A stretch of DNA of 64,000 nt from Micrococcaceae bacterium Sec5.7 (GTDB lineage Bacteria > Actinomycetota > Actinomycetes > Actinomycetales > Micrococcaceae), in the NCBI GenBank assembly GCA_039636785.1, contig CP144169.1:248001-312000 (forward strand). Direction: 5' to 3'. The notes under the pieces are model-generated. The model was given only the letters and a program-made list of their open reading frames with translations, did no database searches and was not told the DNA's origin. A program made the translations under genes and the position numbers. The first letter of the stretch is position 1. Every line of letters starts with the position of its first letter. Of this stretch, positions 39,018 through 47,490 are shown piece by piece.

Positions 39018-40328
39018 CTATTCTCCTTTGGCGGATGTGGCTCCCGTGTCCGGCAGACGGGTTTCCTTGGCGCTGGCGTCGTCTCCGGGGCCATCGATTT
39101 CACGTGCTCCGATGGTCGCCAGCCCCTGATCATGTTCCCACGTTCTGCCAGCAATGTAGCGAATCGCCGAGTTTGCTACGGCGAGGATCGGCACCGAAAA
39201 CAGCGCTCCGGGGATACCCGCAAGGTACGAACCCGCAGCAACGGAGAGGATGACGGCCACCGGATGCAGGGATACGGCTTTGCCCATGACCAGAGGCTGC
39301 AGAATGTGGCTTTCCAGTTGCTGGACGGCAAGCACAATCGCCAGCATGATGAGGGCATTGACCGGGCCGTTTGCCACGAGCGCCAGCAGGACGGCGATGG
39401 CACCGGTTACGAGCGCACCCACAACCGGGATGAAGGAACCAATAAACACCAGTACGCCAAGTGGCAGAGCCAGCGGGACGCCGATGATGGCCGCCCCAAC
39501 ACCAATCCCCACGGCATCCACGAACGCTACGAACATCTGGATCCGGACGTAGCTGACCATGGAGGTCCAGCCGCGCCGGCCTGCCCCGTAAGCGGCCGGG
39601 CGCGCTTTCCTGGGCAGGAGGCTGACCAGAAAGGACCAGATCCTGTCGCCTTCGAGCAGGAAGAAGATCAGGATGAACAGGGCAAGAACCAGCCCGGCCG
39701 CGAAGTGTCCGGCAGTGCTGCCGAACGAGAGGGCACCGCTGAGGATGCTGCTGCTGTTGTTCTGCAGCGCTGCGGTGGCTTCCTGGAGGTACTTGTCGAT
39801 CTGATCCGCTGTCAGGTGCAGGGGGCCGTCTGCCAGCCAGGTCTGGACCTGCTGGACACCCGCGAGCGCCTGTGTCCACAATTCGCCAAAGCCCGAAGCC
39901 AGCTGCCTGCCGACCAGCGCCAGGGAGCCGGCTATCAGACCAAGAAATGCGAGAACCGTTACAGCCACCGCGGCACCGGTGGGCAGCCGGACTGACTTGA
40001 GCCACTTCACCACCGGGCTCAACAGGCCGGCCAGCAGTGCTGCCACCATGACCGGAATAATCAGGAAGCTGATGCGGCTCATGAGCCAGATCAGCGCTGC
40101 CACGACCAGCAGAATCAGCCCGAGGCGCCATGCCCAGGACGCCGCGATGCGCACGCCGTAGGGAATGTCCTGGTCAAGCTCCGCGTCGGTCCACACCTTT
40201 GAACCGGTCGCGCTTGCGGCAGGCGCAACTCCCTGGGCAACGCCCTGGCTCTGGGCATTTGCCTGGCCGTTGCCGGTCAGTGGAGAGGCGGGATGGTCTG
40301 ATGATGTGGCGTCCTCATCTGGCGTCAT
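39018..40328 (-). CDS. AI-2E family transporter (YhhQ/PerM-type membrane protein)
   Basis: A 436-residue membrane protein. It has paired N-terminal helices (LGLILLVVAALIWLMSRISFLIIPVMVAALLAGLLSPVVKWL), a long amphipathic outer region with TADQIDKYLQEATAALQ, and the family core GAGRRGWTSMVSYVRIQMFVAFVDAVGIGVGAAIIGVPLALPLGVLVFIGSFIPVVGALVTGAIAVLLALVANGP. The last part, LQPLVMGKAVSLHPVAVILSVAAGSYLAGIPGALFSVPI, is also typical. Members range from the E. coli AI-2 exporter TqsA to Na+/H+ antiporters, so substrate is unknown. It heads an operon with ilvA and rhomboid. Confidence 0.92.
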   Translation of the reverse strand: MTPDEDATSSDHPASPLTGNGQANAQSQGVAQGVAPAASATGSKVWTDAELDQDIPYGVRIAASWAWRLGLILLVVAALIWLMSRISFLIIPVMVAALLAGLLSPVVKWLKSVRLPTGAAVAVTVLAFLGLIAGSLALVGRQLASGFGELWTQALAGVQQVQTWLADGPLHLTADQIDKYLQEATAALQNNSSSILSGALSFGSTAGHFAAGLVLALFILIFFLLEGDRIWSFLVSLLPRKARPAAYGAGRRGWTSMVSYVRIQMFVAFVDAVGIGVGAAIIGVPLALPLGVLVFIGSFIPVVGALVTGAIAVLLALVANGPVNALIMLAIVLAVQQLESHILQPLVMGKAVSLHPVAVILSVAAGSYLAGIPGALFSVPILAVANSAIRYIAGRTWEHDQGLATIGAREIDGPGDDASAKETRLPDTGATSAKGE

Positions 40329-40405
40329 AGCCTAATACTTCCCCAGCCGCGCCCCGATGGGAAACGGGAGGCATATCCCCGGTGAAATGCGGTGGGAGCA
40401 CGGAG

Positions 40406-41383
40406 CTACGGTTGGCCATCCAGCGATGCACTGATGCCCCAGGCCATGGTGAAGGACTCTCCAGGGGGCAGCCACCTCAGTCCGTCGCCGGAATTGAAGG
40501 CGTTGGCCGGGCCCGTCATCGGCTCGATGGCCACCGCCCTGGACTTGCCGGGAAATGTCCTGGTGACGAATACATGCACGTACGGACATGTTTCGTCTTG
40601 CCACAGGCTCACGCTGCGCCCGTCCGCCGCCTTCAGAGTATGGCGGGCCACCCCGCCGTCGAACGTTAACCCCGTGAGCGCAACATCCACATCGAGGTCA
40701 CCAACGCGCTGGCCATTTCGCAGATCCGTGTCACCGCTGACGGGTTCGGAGCTGCGGGGAATCAGTCGTTCATCAGCCACCAGCCTGACAGCTGCCTGCA
40801 CCGTGAGTGCCAGATCCTCGATGGCCGTGCCGCCCAGCTGCAGGTATGGGTGCGCGCCCAGGACAAAAGGGGCTGTCTCCTGCGAATCATTGATAAGCGT
40901 CTGCCGGACCGCCAGGCCCAGATCCTCGGCGAGGGAATACTGCACCCGGTGCCGCACCAGAAACGGGTATCCGTGCTGAGGGAAAACAGGGGCCTCGAGC
41001 GTCACGGAAAATTCCGATTCCGCAATAAGGCCGTAGGACGCGTTCCGCAGCAGCCCATGGCTGGCGTTGTTGCGCGAAGCCTCGGTAATGTCCAGCTGTT
41101 GCTTCTTGCCGTTCAGGTACCAGACGCCGTCTTCCACCCTGTTGGCCCACGGCGCCAGCGTGATCCCGGTTGCGCCAGGCGGAATCTCGGCATCGCCGTA
41201 GGTCTCGGTCAACTCGACGCCGCCGCGGCTGTAGAGCCGCAGGCCTGCAGCAAGCTCCGTGACTACCGCCAGGGCGTCGCCCCGCCTCAGCTCGTATTGG
41301 CGCCCGGACGCATAACGCCTCGGCGCTTCATCAAGAGGGGACTCGCCGATGCCAGGTCTGGGCGGGGTTGTGCTGGGATCCAT
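40406..41383 (-). CDS. Aldose 1-epimerase family protein
   Basis: A 325-residue protein of the GalM fold. It shows GATGITLAPWANRVEDGVWYLNGKKQQLDITE, HGLLRNASYGLIAES, the conserved region FVLGAHPYLQLGGT, and YVHVFVTRTFPGKSRAVAIEPMTGPANAFNSGDGLRWLPPGES. It interconverts anomers of galactose or glucose, and its place divergent from a galT-galK operon supports a galactose role. ATG 41383 is used, with TACCGT seven bases upstream; an in-frame ATG at 41419 also exists. Confidence 0.9.
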   Translation of the reverse strand: MDPSTTPPRPGIGESPLDEAPRRYASGRQYELRRGDALAVVTELAAGLRLYSRGGVELTETYGDAEIPPGATGITLAPWANRVEDGVWYLNGKKQQLDITEASRNNASHGLLRNASYGLIAESEFSVTLEAPVFPQHGYPFLVRHRVQYSLAEDLGLAVRQTLINDSQETAPFVLGAHPYLQLGGTAIEDLALTVQAAVRLVADERLIPRSSEPVSGDTDLRNGQRVGDLDVDVALTGLTFDGGVARHTLKAADGRSVSLWQDETCPYVHVFVTRTFPGKSRAVAIEPMTGPANAFNSGDGLRWLPPGESFTMAWGISASLDGQP

Positions 41384-41460
41384 GGGCACTACGGTACATC
41401 CCGCCGCAGGGCCCGTCATGGCGGGGCCGCGGGAAAATTACGCAGCCGCCGGAAGATACC

Positions 41461-41513
41461 TTGTTAACTTTTGTTAGAAAGTATTTGTTTTTGATCGAAT
41501 TGTGCGAGAATTG
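41461..41513. promoter_or_regulatory. Candidate DeoR-type operator repeats upstream of the galactose regulator
   Basis: TTGTTA occurs at 41461-41466 and again at 41471-41476, ten bases apart. GAATTG occurs at 41497-41502 and 41508-41513, eleven bases apart. Direct repeats spaced by one helical turn are usual for DeoR/GlpR-family operators. The site lies 43 bases before the regulator's start codon and could also affect the divergent aldose epimerase. Confidence 0.5.
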
Positions 41514-41555
41514 CATCATCACCCCAGTAGATGGACATGCGACAGGAGGAACGAC

Positions 41556-42446
41556 ATGCTGGCAGCTCAACGGCAGCACCTGATTCTCCAGGAACTCGAC
41601 TCCGCCGGCACCGTCCGCGTCGCGGCACTGGCCGCGCTTCTCGATGTCTCTGAAATGACGGTCCGCCGCGACATCGACATCCTTGACGCCGGGGGCCAGC
41701 TTCTGCGGGTGCACGGGGGTGCGGCCCGGGCGGGCAGCTTCAGCGCGCTGGAACCCGCTTTCGTCAGCAAATCCACACAGGAGCTTGCCGCCAAATCCGC
41801 CATCGCCAGGGAGGCCCTGAACCTCCTGCGGCCTGGCATGACGCTGCTGATTTCCGGTGGGACAACAACGTTCGAGTTGGCCCGGATACTCCCCCGCACC
41901 ATGGACCTGACGGTTGCCACGAATTCGATCATGGTGGCCAATGCACTCACCGCGGCGCCTCTAGGCCCGGGCGATCCCGTCCGGACCCTGATCCTCGGCG
42001 GGGAACGGACGCCATCCGAAGCGCTGGTGGGTCCCCTCGCGGCGCGGGCGCTCAGAAGCCTGCACGCTGATGTGTGCTTTATGGGCGTCCACGGAATGGA
42101 CCCGCTGGCCGGCATTACCTCGCCCAACCTGCTCGAAGCCGAGATCAACTCAGCCATGATCAGCAGCTCGGACAAGCTCATAGTGCTCGCCGATTCCACC
42201 AAGTCCGGACTTGTTGGCCTCGCCCGCATTGCACCGCTCACTGCCGTCAGCACACTGATCACGGATGACAGGATCAGCGCCGGGCCTGCCGGGGAATCAA
42301 CCGCCCGCAAGCTCCGGCTCGCTGTTCCGGACCTGAGGATTGTTGCCATACCTCCGGACCCGGAGGCACCATCCGCCCCGCTCAACACGCCACTTCCCGA
42401 CCGGCGCACGCTCCCGGCCACAGCTCTCAAAGGAACCAACGCATGA
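41556..42446 (+). CDS. DeoR/GlpR family sugar-operon regulator
   Basis: A 296-residue regulator. An N-terminal helix-turn-helix (MLAAQRQHLILQELDSAGTVRVAALAALLDVSEMTVRRDIDILDAGGQLLRVHGGA) is followed by the DeoR sensor domain with ISGGTTTFELARILP, VATNSIMVANAL and GVHGMDPLAGITSPNLLEAEIN, which binds phosphorylated sugars. ATG 41556 has a strong AGGAGG six bases upstream. It heads the galT-galK operon (ATGA overlap with galT), so I infer that it controls galactose use, probably with autoregulation. Confidence 0.92.
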   Translation: MLAAQRQHLILQELDSAGTVRVAALAALLDVSEMTVRRDIDILDAGGQLLRVHGGAARAGSFSALEPAFVSKSTQELAAKSAIAREALNLLRPGMTLLISGGTTTFELARILPRTMDLTVATNSIMVANALTAAPLGPGDPVRTLILGGERTPSEALVGPLAARALRSLHADVCFMGVHGMDPLAGITSPNLLEAEINSAMISSSDKLIVLADSTKSGLVGLARIAPLTAVSTLITDDRISAGPAGESTARKLRLAVPDLRIVAIPPDPEAPSAPLNTPLPDRRTLPATALKGTNA

Positions 42447-43600
42447 CGAATATCACCAGCACCAACCTTGCCGACGGCCGGGAGCTGCTTTATTTTGACG
42501 ACGCCGGAACAGAGAAACCCCGCCCGGCCGCGTCAACAACCGACCACCGGGAACTGCCGCCACGCGGGGAACCGGGCGAAGTCAGGTTTGATGCCCTCAC
42601 CCGCGAGTGGGTTGCCGTGGCAGCTCACCGCCAAAGCCGGACCCACCTGCCGCCGGCCGATCAGTGCCCCATTTGCCCCACCACTGCCAACAATGCCTCC
42701 GAAATCCCGGCGGCGGATTACGACGTCGTTGCTTTTGAGAACCGGTTTCCATCGCTGGGCCCGGCGCTCGGCCCGGTCCCGGAGAACCCTGGATGGGGGA
42801 CCACCGGGCCGGCCTTCGGGCGGTGCGAAGTGGTGGCATTCACACCGGAGCACACCGGATCATTCAGCGGGCTGAGCGAAGTCCGCGCGCGCACGGTGGT
42901 TGAGGCCTGGGCCCACCGGACCGAGGCGCTGAGCGCCCTTCCCGGCATCAAACAGGTGTTTCCTTTTGAAAACCGCGGGGCGGACATCGGCGTCACCCTG
43001 CATCACCCGCACGGCCAGATCTATGCCTACCCCTACGTCACCCCGAGGGCAGAAGTCCTGGGCAACGCCGCCCGGAAATTCTTTGACGCCGGCGATGGCC
43101 GGCAGACACTCACAGGCTCGCTGCTGCACGCTGAGCGGGAAGACGGCAGCAGGATGGTGATGGAAGGCGAGAACTTCAGCGCCTACGTCCCGTTCGCCGC
43201 ACGCTGGCCCCTGGAAATCCATCTGGTGCCGCACCGGCAGGTTCCTGACCTTGCTGCCCTGAGCGGCGAGGAGAAGGATGAGCTGGCGCACGTGTACCTG
43301 GATCTGCTCAAACGGCTTGACGCCCTCTATCCCACACCCACGCCGTACATTTCGGCCTGGCACCAGGCTCCGCTGGACGCCCTGCTGCGGCCCGCCGGCT
43401 ACCTCCACCTGCAGCTGACATCGCCACGCCGTGCCGCCGACAAGCTCAAGTTCCTTGCGGGTTCGGAAGCCGCCATGGGCGCCTTTATCAACGACACCAC
43501 ACCGGAGCTCGTCGCCGACCGGCTCCGCACAGTGGCCGTGACGGCATCTGCGCCCACCTCCTCCGCAGTGCCGGCCGCATCCTCAGGAGCCCACGCGTGA
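42443..43600 (+). CDS. galT: Galactose-1-phosphate uridylyltransferase
   Basis: A 385-residue Leloir enzyme exchanging UMP between UDP-glucose and galactose-1-P. It has the zinc Cys pair in DQCPICPTT, the active-site HPH motif in LHHPHGQIYAYPY, the conserved EFSAYVPFAARWPLEIHLVPHRQV-like block with H-x-V-P-H-R, and a C-terminal HLQL segment. The N-terminal 40 residues and the Ala/Ser-rich tail are lineage-specific. Overlaps the regulator by four bases (ATGA) and galK by four (GTGA), giving a tightly coupled three-gene operon. Confidence 0.95.
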   Translation: MTNITSTNLADGRELLYFDDAGTEKPRPAASTTDHRELPPRGEPGEVRFDALTREWVAVAAHRQSRTHLPPADQCPICPTTANNASEIPAADYDVVAFENRFPSLGPALGPVPENPGWGTTGPAFGRCEVVAFTPEHTGSFSGLSEVRARTVVEAWAHRTEALSALPGIKQVFPFENRGADIGVTLHHPHGQIYAYPYVTPRAEVLGNAARKFFDAGDGRQTLTGSLLHAEREDGSRMVMEGENFSAYVPFAARWPLEIHLVPHRQVPDLAALSGEEKDELAHVYLDLLKRLDALYPTPTPYISAWHQAPLDALLRPAGYLHLQLTSPRRAADKLKFLAGSEAAMGAFINDTTPELVADRLRTVAVTASAPTSSAVPAASSGAHA

Positions 43601-44769
43601 GCGCCGCGAAGACATCCCCGCTCGACCCCGCCCAGCTCACCGAGCGGTTCGAGGCCGCCTTCGGCCGGACTCCAGACGGCGTCTGGCAGGCTCCGGGCCG
43701 CGTCAACCTGATCGGCGAGCACACAGACTACAACGAAGGATTTGTGCTGCCGTTCGCCATCGACAAAACGGCCCGTGTAGCCATCGGCGTACGCCAGGAC
43801 TCAATGGTCAGGCTGCTCTCCACCTTCGGTGATCAGGGCATGACTACGGCGGACACCACCTCGCTGGACCCCACCACCGCCAAAGGGTGGACCAAGTATC
43901 CCCTGGGCGTTATCTGGGCTCTCCAGCAGCGCGGCATCGAAGTCCCGGGCATGGACCTCCTGCTGGATTCCAATGTCCCCCTGGGCGCAGGGCTCTCCTC
44001 CTCGCATGCGATCGAATGCGCCGTCATCTCGGCAGTGAACGAGCTCACAGCTGCCGGGCTCGAGCCTGAAGAAATGGTCACGGCCACGCAGCTGGCGGAA
44101 AACGACTTTGTGGGCGCCCCCACCGGCATCATGGACCAGTCGGCCTCACTCCGGGGATCGAAGGGCAACGCCGTATTCCTGGACTGCCGGGACCAAAGCG
44201 TGCGACTGGTGCCGTTCGAGGCGGAACCCGCCGGCCTGGTCATGCTGGTCATTGATACCAAGGTCTCCCACTCCCATGCCGACGGCGGCTACGCCTCCCG
44301 CCGTGCGTCCTGCGAGCTCGGTGCCGAGGTCCTGGGTGTCAAAGCGCTGCGCGACGTTGAGGTGGGCGATCTTGAGGAAGCCAGCGGGCTTCTGGACGAA
44401 GTGACGTTCCGACGCGTGAAGCATGTTGTCACCGAAAACGACCGCGTACTGCAGACCGTAGAGCTGCTGACCGGTGAAGGCCCAGCGTCGATCGGCGCCA
44501 TGCTCGACGCCAGCCATGTCTCCATGCGCGACGACTTCGAGATCTCCTGCCCCGAACTGGATCTCGCCGTTGATACCTCCCGGGCCAACGGCGCCATCGG
44601 GGCCCGGATGACTGGCGGCGGCTTCGGCGGCGCAGCTATTGCGCTCACCCCGGCGGCGGCAGAGCAACAGGTGCGCAGCGCCGTCGTCCGCGCTTTTTCC
44701 GATGCGGGATTCATGGCTCCGGACATTTTCACCGTTACTCCGGCGGCCGGGGCGATGCGGCTGGCATAG
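43597..44769 (+). CDS. galK: Galactokinase
   Basis: A 390-residue GHMP kinase phosphorylating galactose at C1. The galactokinase signature GRVNLIGEHTDYNEGFVLPFAI, the ATP loop VPLGAGLSSSHAIECAV, GIMDQSASLRG with the catalytic Asp and the C-terminal MTGGGFGGAAIAL are all present. GTG start overlapping the galT stop. With galT and the aldose epimerase this completes the Leloir core except galE, which is not in the window. Confidence 0.97.
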   Translation: MSAAKTSPLDPAQLTERFEAAFGRTPDGVWQAPGRVNLIGEHTDYNEGFVLPFAIDKTARVAIGVRQDSMVRLLSTFGDQGMTTADTTSLDPTTAKGWTKYPLGVIWALQQRGIEVPGMDLLLDSNVPLGAGLSSSHAIECAVISAVNELTAAGLEPEEMVTATQLAENDFVGAPTGIMDQSASLRGSKGNAVFLDCRDQSVRLVPFEAEPAGLVMLVIDTKVSHSHADGGYASRRASCELGAEVLGVKALRDVEVGDLEEASGLLDEVTFRRVKHVVTENDRVLQTVELLTGEGPASIGAMLDASHVSMRDDFEISCPELDLAVDTSRANGAIGARMTGGGFGGAAIALTPAAAEQQVRSAVVRAFSDAGFMAPDIFTVTPAAGAMRLA

Positions 44770-44789
44770 CTCCGGCGTAGGCTGGGCGT

Positions 44790-46028
44790 ATGTCAGAAGC
44801 CGTCATAGTTTCCACTGCCCGCAGCCCAATCGGGCGAGCCTTCAAGGGGTCGCTCAAGGACGAACGGGCGGACGATCTGGCCGCTGCCATGGTCACCGCC
44901 GCGCTGGCGAAAGTGCCTGCCTTCGATCCCCGTGGCGACGACGGGCCGGGGCTTGATGACCTCTACCTGGGCTGTGCCGAACCCAGCGGGGAGGCCGGCT
45001 CCAACATGGCACGGGTAGTCACCATCCTCGCCGGACTGGACAACGTTCCCGGCGCCGTAGTCAACCGCTTCTGCGCGTCAAGCCTGCAGGCCATCCGCAT
45101 GGCCTTCCACGCGATCAAGGCGGGTGAAGGCCACGCGTTCGTGGCTGCCGGGGTGGAGGCGGTGTCTCGGTACCAGAACTGGGCCGGCGCGGGAGAAACC
45201 GACGCCGGCAACCACAACCCGCGCTTTGATGCTGCCGCGAAGCGCACGGTTGCCCGTGCAGAGTCCAACACTCCCTGGACCGATCCGCGGCTGGGCGGCC
45301 GGATGCCGGACATCTACACCGCCATGGGCCAGACCGCGGAAAATGTTGCCACCACCTACGGCATCAGCCGCGCCGAACAGGACGCCTGGGCAGTACTGAG
45401 CCAGAACCGGGCCGAGGCCGCCATCGCTTCGGGTTTCTTCGCCCGCGAGATCACGCCCTACGCGCGACGGGACGGGACTGTGGCGGACCGGGACGACTCG
45501 CCGCGCGCCGGTGTCACCCTCGAATCCGTCAGCACCCTGCAGCCGGTGTTCCGCCGTGCGGGAACCGTCACGGCGGGGAACGCCTGCCCGCTCAACGACG
45601 GTGCCGCCGCCGTGGTGATCATGAGCGATACCCGCGCGCGGGAGCTGGGACTGGAGCCGTTGGCCAGGATTGTGTCCACCGGCGTCAGCGCCCTCTCCCC
45701 CGAGCTGATGGGAATGGGGCCGGTCGAGGCCACCAGGCGCGCGCTGGCCCTGGCCGGTCTGGGCATCGGGGACATCGACCTTGTGGAGCTCAACGAGGCC
45801 TTCGCCGTCCAGGTGGTGGCGAGTGCGCGGGAACTCGGGATCGATCACGGCAAACTCAACGTCCACGGTGGCGCCATTGCGCTGGGCCATCCGTTCGGAA
45901 TGACCGGCGCCCGCATGAGCACCACGCTGCTGAACGGGCTCCGTGAGACGGACGGCAGCCTGGGTCTGGCTACGCTTTGCGTGGGCGGAGGCCAGGGCAT
46001 GGCAGTGGTTCTGGAACGCCTCCGCTGA
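44790..46028 (+). CDS. Acetyl-CoA C-acyltransferase (thiolase)
   Basis: A 412-residue thiolase. VIVSTARSPIGRAFKGSL starts the fold; the nucleophile Cys lies in VNRFCASSLQAIRMAFHAI; the His is in GGAIALGHPFGMTGARMS; the second Cys is in ATLCVGGGQGMAVVLE. Whether it acts in beta-oxidation or acetoacetyl-CoA synthesis cannot be told; FadA-type partners are not adjacent. TAGGCT six bases before the ATG points to its own leaderless transcript rather than membership of the gal operon. Confidence 0.93.
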   Translation: MSEAVIVSTARSPIGRAFKGSLKDERADDLAAAMVTAALAKVPAFDPRGDDGPGLDDLYLGCAEPSGEAGSNMARVVTILAGLDNVPGAVVNRFCASSLQAIRMAFHAIKAGEGHAFVAAGVEAVSRYQNWAGAGETDAGNHNPRFDAAAKRTVARAESNTPWTDPRLGGRMPDIYTAMGQTAENVATTYGISRAEQDAWAVLSQNRAEAAIASGFFAREITPYARRDGTVADRDDSPRAGVTLESVSTLQPVFRRAGTVTAGNACPLNDGAAAVVIMSDTRARELGLEPLARIVSTGVSALSPELMGMGPVEATRRALALAGLGIGDIDLVELNEAFAVQVVASARELGIDHGKLNVHGGAIALGHPFGMTGARMSTTLLNGLRETDGSLGLATLCVGGGQGMAVVLERLR

Positions 46029-46060
46029 CGTCCCGGCTTCCTTATCTGGACAAACCCCGC

Positions 46061-46100
46061 ACAGAAGAGGGTCCTGCCGTTCGGCAGGACCCTCTTCTGT
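46061..46100. terminator. Perfect 19-bp inverted repeat, bidirectional terminator
   Basis: ACAGAAGAGGGTCCTGCCG and its exact complement are separated by two bases. The element sits between the convergent thiolase (+) and YccA-like (-) stop codons and so probably stops both transcripts. Neither flank carries a long T tract. Confidence 0.85.
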
Positions 46101-46134
46101 CGTCAGATCACGACGACGTTAGCCGGCGTTGCCG

Positions 46135-47046
46135 TTAGTCATCGCCGCGGAGAATGGCCAGCAGGCGGATGATCTCCACGTAGAGCCAGACCAGCGTGAC
46201 GGTGAGGCCGAAAGCTGCGGTCCAGGAGAACCGCTGCGGGGCTCCGCTCCTGACACCGGCTTCGATGCTGGTGAAGTCCATGATCAGCGAGAATGCAGCC
46301 AGACCGATGGCGAGAATGCCGATGAAGACTCCCAGCGGGATTCCAAAAATCTCAAAGCTGGTCCTGAGGCCGAACGGCTCCTGTACGGCTCCCGTCCACA
46401 TCATCACCATGTTGATCAGCGCAAAGACCGCGTAGCCGATGGTGGCGATCATGAAGAAGCGCATGGCCCTCGGGGTGGCACGCACCTTGCCGCTCTTGAA
46501 CAGCAACAGCGTGACAGCGAAAACGGACAGGGTTCCGATGACAGCCTGGAGCCCGACGCCCGGGTACATACCGTCGAGGATGCGCGTCAGGCCGCCAAGG
46601 AACAGCCCTTCGAGCCCGGCGTAGGCAAGGATCAGTGCCGGCGATGGCTGCTTCTTGAACGTGTTGACCAGTGCAAGCACAAAGCCGCCGAGTGCGCCGA
46701 CGAGCATCAGCACGGATGCCAGCGGCAGGCTTACGAAGAGGGTGACGGCTGCGCCTACCATCAGCACGGCGAGGCACGTGGCGGTCTTGACGATGACGTC
46801 GTCATAGGTCATCCGGCCGGTGTCGGCTGGCCCTGCTGCAGGCTGGTTGTACATCTGCTGCAGCTGGTCATGCGTCATGTTCTGCTGCTGGGACATCCAG
46901 CCGCCCTGCGCATCCCTGACCTGCCCCGGCGCGCGGCCAGGCGTCTGGCCGTACTGGTTCTGATACTGGCCCTGCGGGACAGGCGGTGCCTGGGTGGCTC
47001 CACGGAAGTTTTTTCCGTTGAAGATCGGGTTTCCGCCAAGTGCCAT
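46135..47046 (-). CDS. Bax inhibitor-1/YccA family membrane protein
   Basis: A 303-residue protein. A Gln/Pro/Gly-rich soluble head (about 1-75, with QQNMTHDQLQQMYNQ) is followed by seven hydrophobic helices. The core contains MTYDDVIVKTATCLAVLMVGAAVTLFV, LAYAGLEGLFLGGLTRILDGMYPGVGLQAVIGTLSVFAVTLLLF, and the acidic C-terminal helices FSLIMDFTSIEAGVRSGAPQRFSWTAAFGLTVTLVWLYVEIIRLLAIL that define the YccA/BI-1 group. ATG 47046 has GGAGG nine bases upstream; the longer open frame is not supported. Confidence 0.92.
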   Translation of the reverse strand: MALGGNPIFNGKNFRGATQAPPVPQGQYQNQYGQTPGRAPGQVRDAQGGWMSQQQNMTHDQLQQMYNQPAAGPADTGRMTYDDVIVKTATCLAVLMVGAAVTLFVSLPLASVLMLVGALGGFVLALVNTFKKQPSPALILAYAGLEGLFLGGLTRILDGMYPGVGLQAVIGTLSVFAVTLLLFKSGKVRATPRAMRFFMIATIGYAVFALINMVMMWTGAVQEPFGLRTSFEIFGIPLGVFIGILAIGLAAFSLIMDFTSIEAGVRSGAPQRFSWTAAFGLTVTLVWLYVEIIRLLAILRGDD

Positions 47047-47490
47047 TGCGGGTGTCCTCCAGATAAAGGGGGTGAGTGGTGATCCGTATACTTCACGGTA
47101 CCAATTTCCACGCTTCACGGGCAGGTAAAGTTCCCCTGGCGTGGGCCCGCAACGCAACTGTGACATGAATCGCACCATTGTGGGCCCGGTTCTGCGCGTC
47201 ATTTCCTGAACGATTGTTTAGGAATACTCGGAATCAACAAAAGTTTACTTTAGTTAGCCTGAAGCAACGGATGGCGGCGGCTTCACGGTTGTTATCCGAT
47301 CGCGATCTACGGGCCGGTTCTACCTGCAATTTTTGCCCGTCGCGGGCTGTAACATAGGCCAAGCAGGGTGACGAATATCACAGGAATCCATGTATCTCGC
47401 ATCGCATTACGCACCATCATTCGTCACTCTCTCCGTTCGCAGCGGTTGCAATGGCGCAACCCAGACCACCCCCATGTGGAGGTTTTCAAT
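47047..47490. promoter_or_regulatory. Divergent intergenic region between YccA-like gene and livH
   Basis: These 444 bases hold no convincing gene. They contain A/T-rich blocks near 47215-47260 (including TTTACTTTAGTTAGCCTGAA, which only weakly resembles a DtxR iron box) and several possible -10 boxes. The frame upstream of livH stays open to a GTG at 47368, but that start has no clear ribosome site and would bury the signal peptide behind 41 residues. Confidence 0.45.

Noticed and set aside
37755..39995. Very long plus-strand open frame opposite ilvA and the AI-2E-type transporter
   Set aside because: It is antisense to two clear genes, has Gly/His/Asp-rich low-quality sequence and no family match. 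High-GC third positions open such frames.
46129..47082. Long plus-strand open frame opposite the YccA-like gene
   Set aside because: His/Asp/Gln-rich antisense shadow; the minus-strand membrane protein is well supported.
47248..47266. DtxR/IdeR iron box in the gap before livH
   Set aside because: Only the TTAGCCT core and a few flanking bases match the 19-base consensus, too weak to claim.
47368..47490. GTG at 47368 as the livH start
   Set aside because: It would put 41 residues before a standard signal peptide and lacks a clear ribosome site, whereas TTG 47491 has GGAGG.
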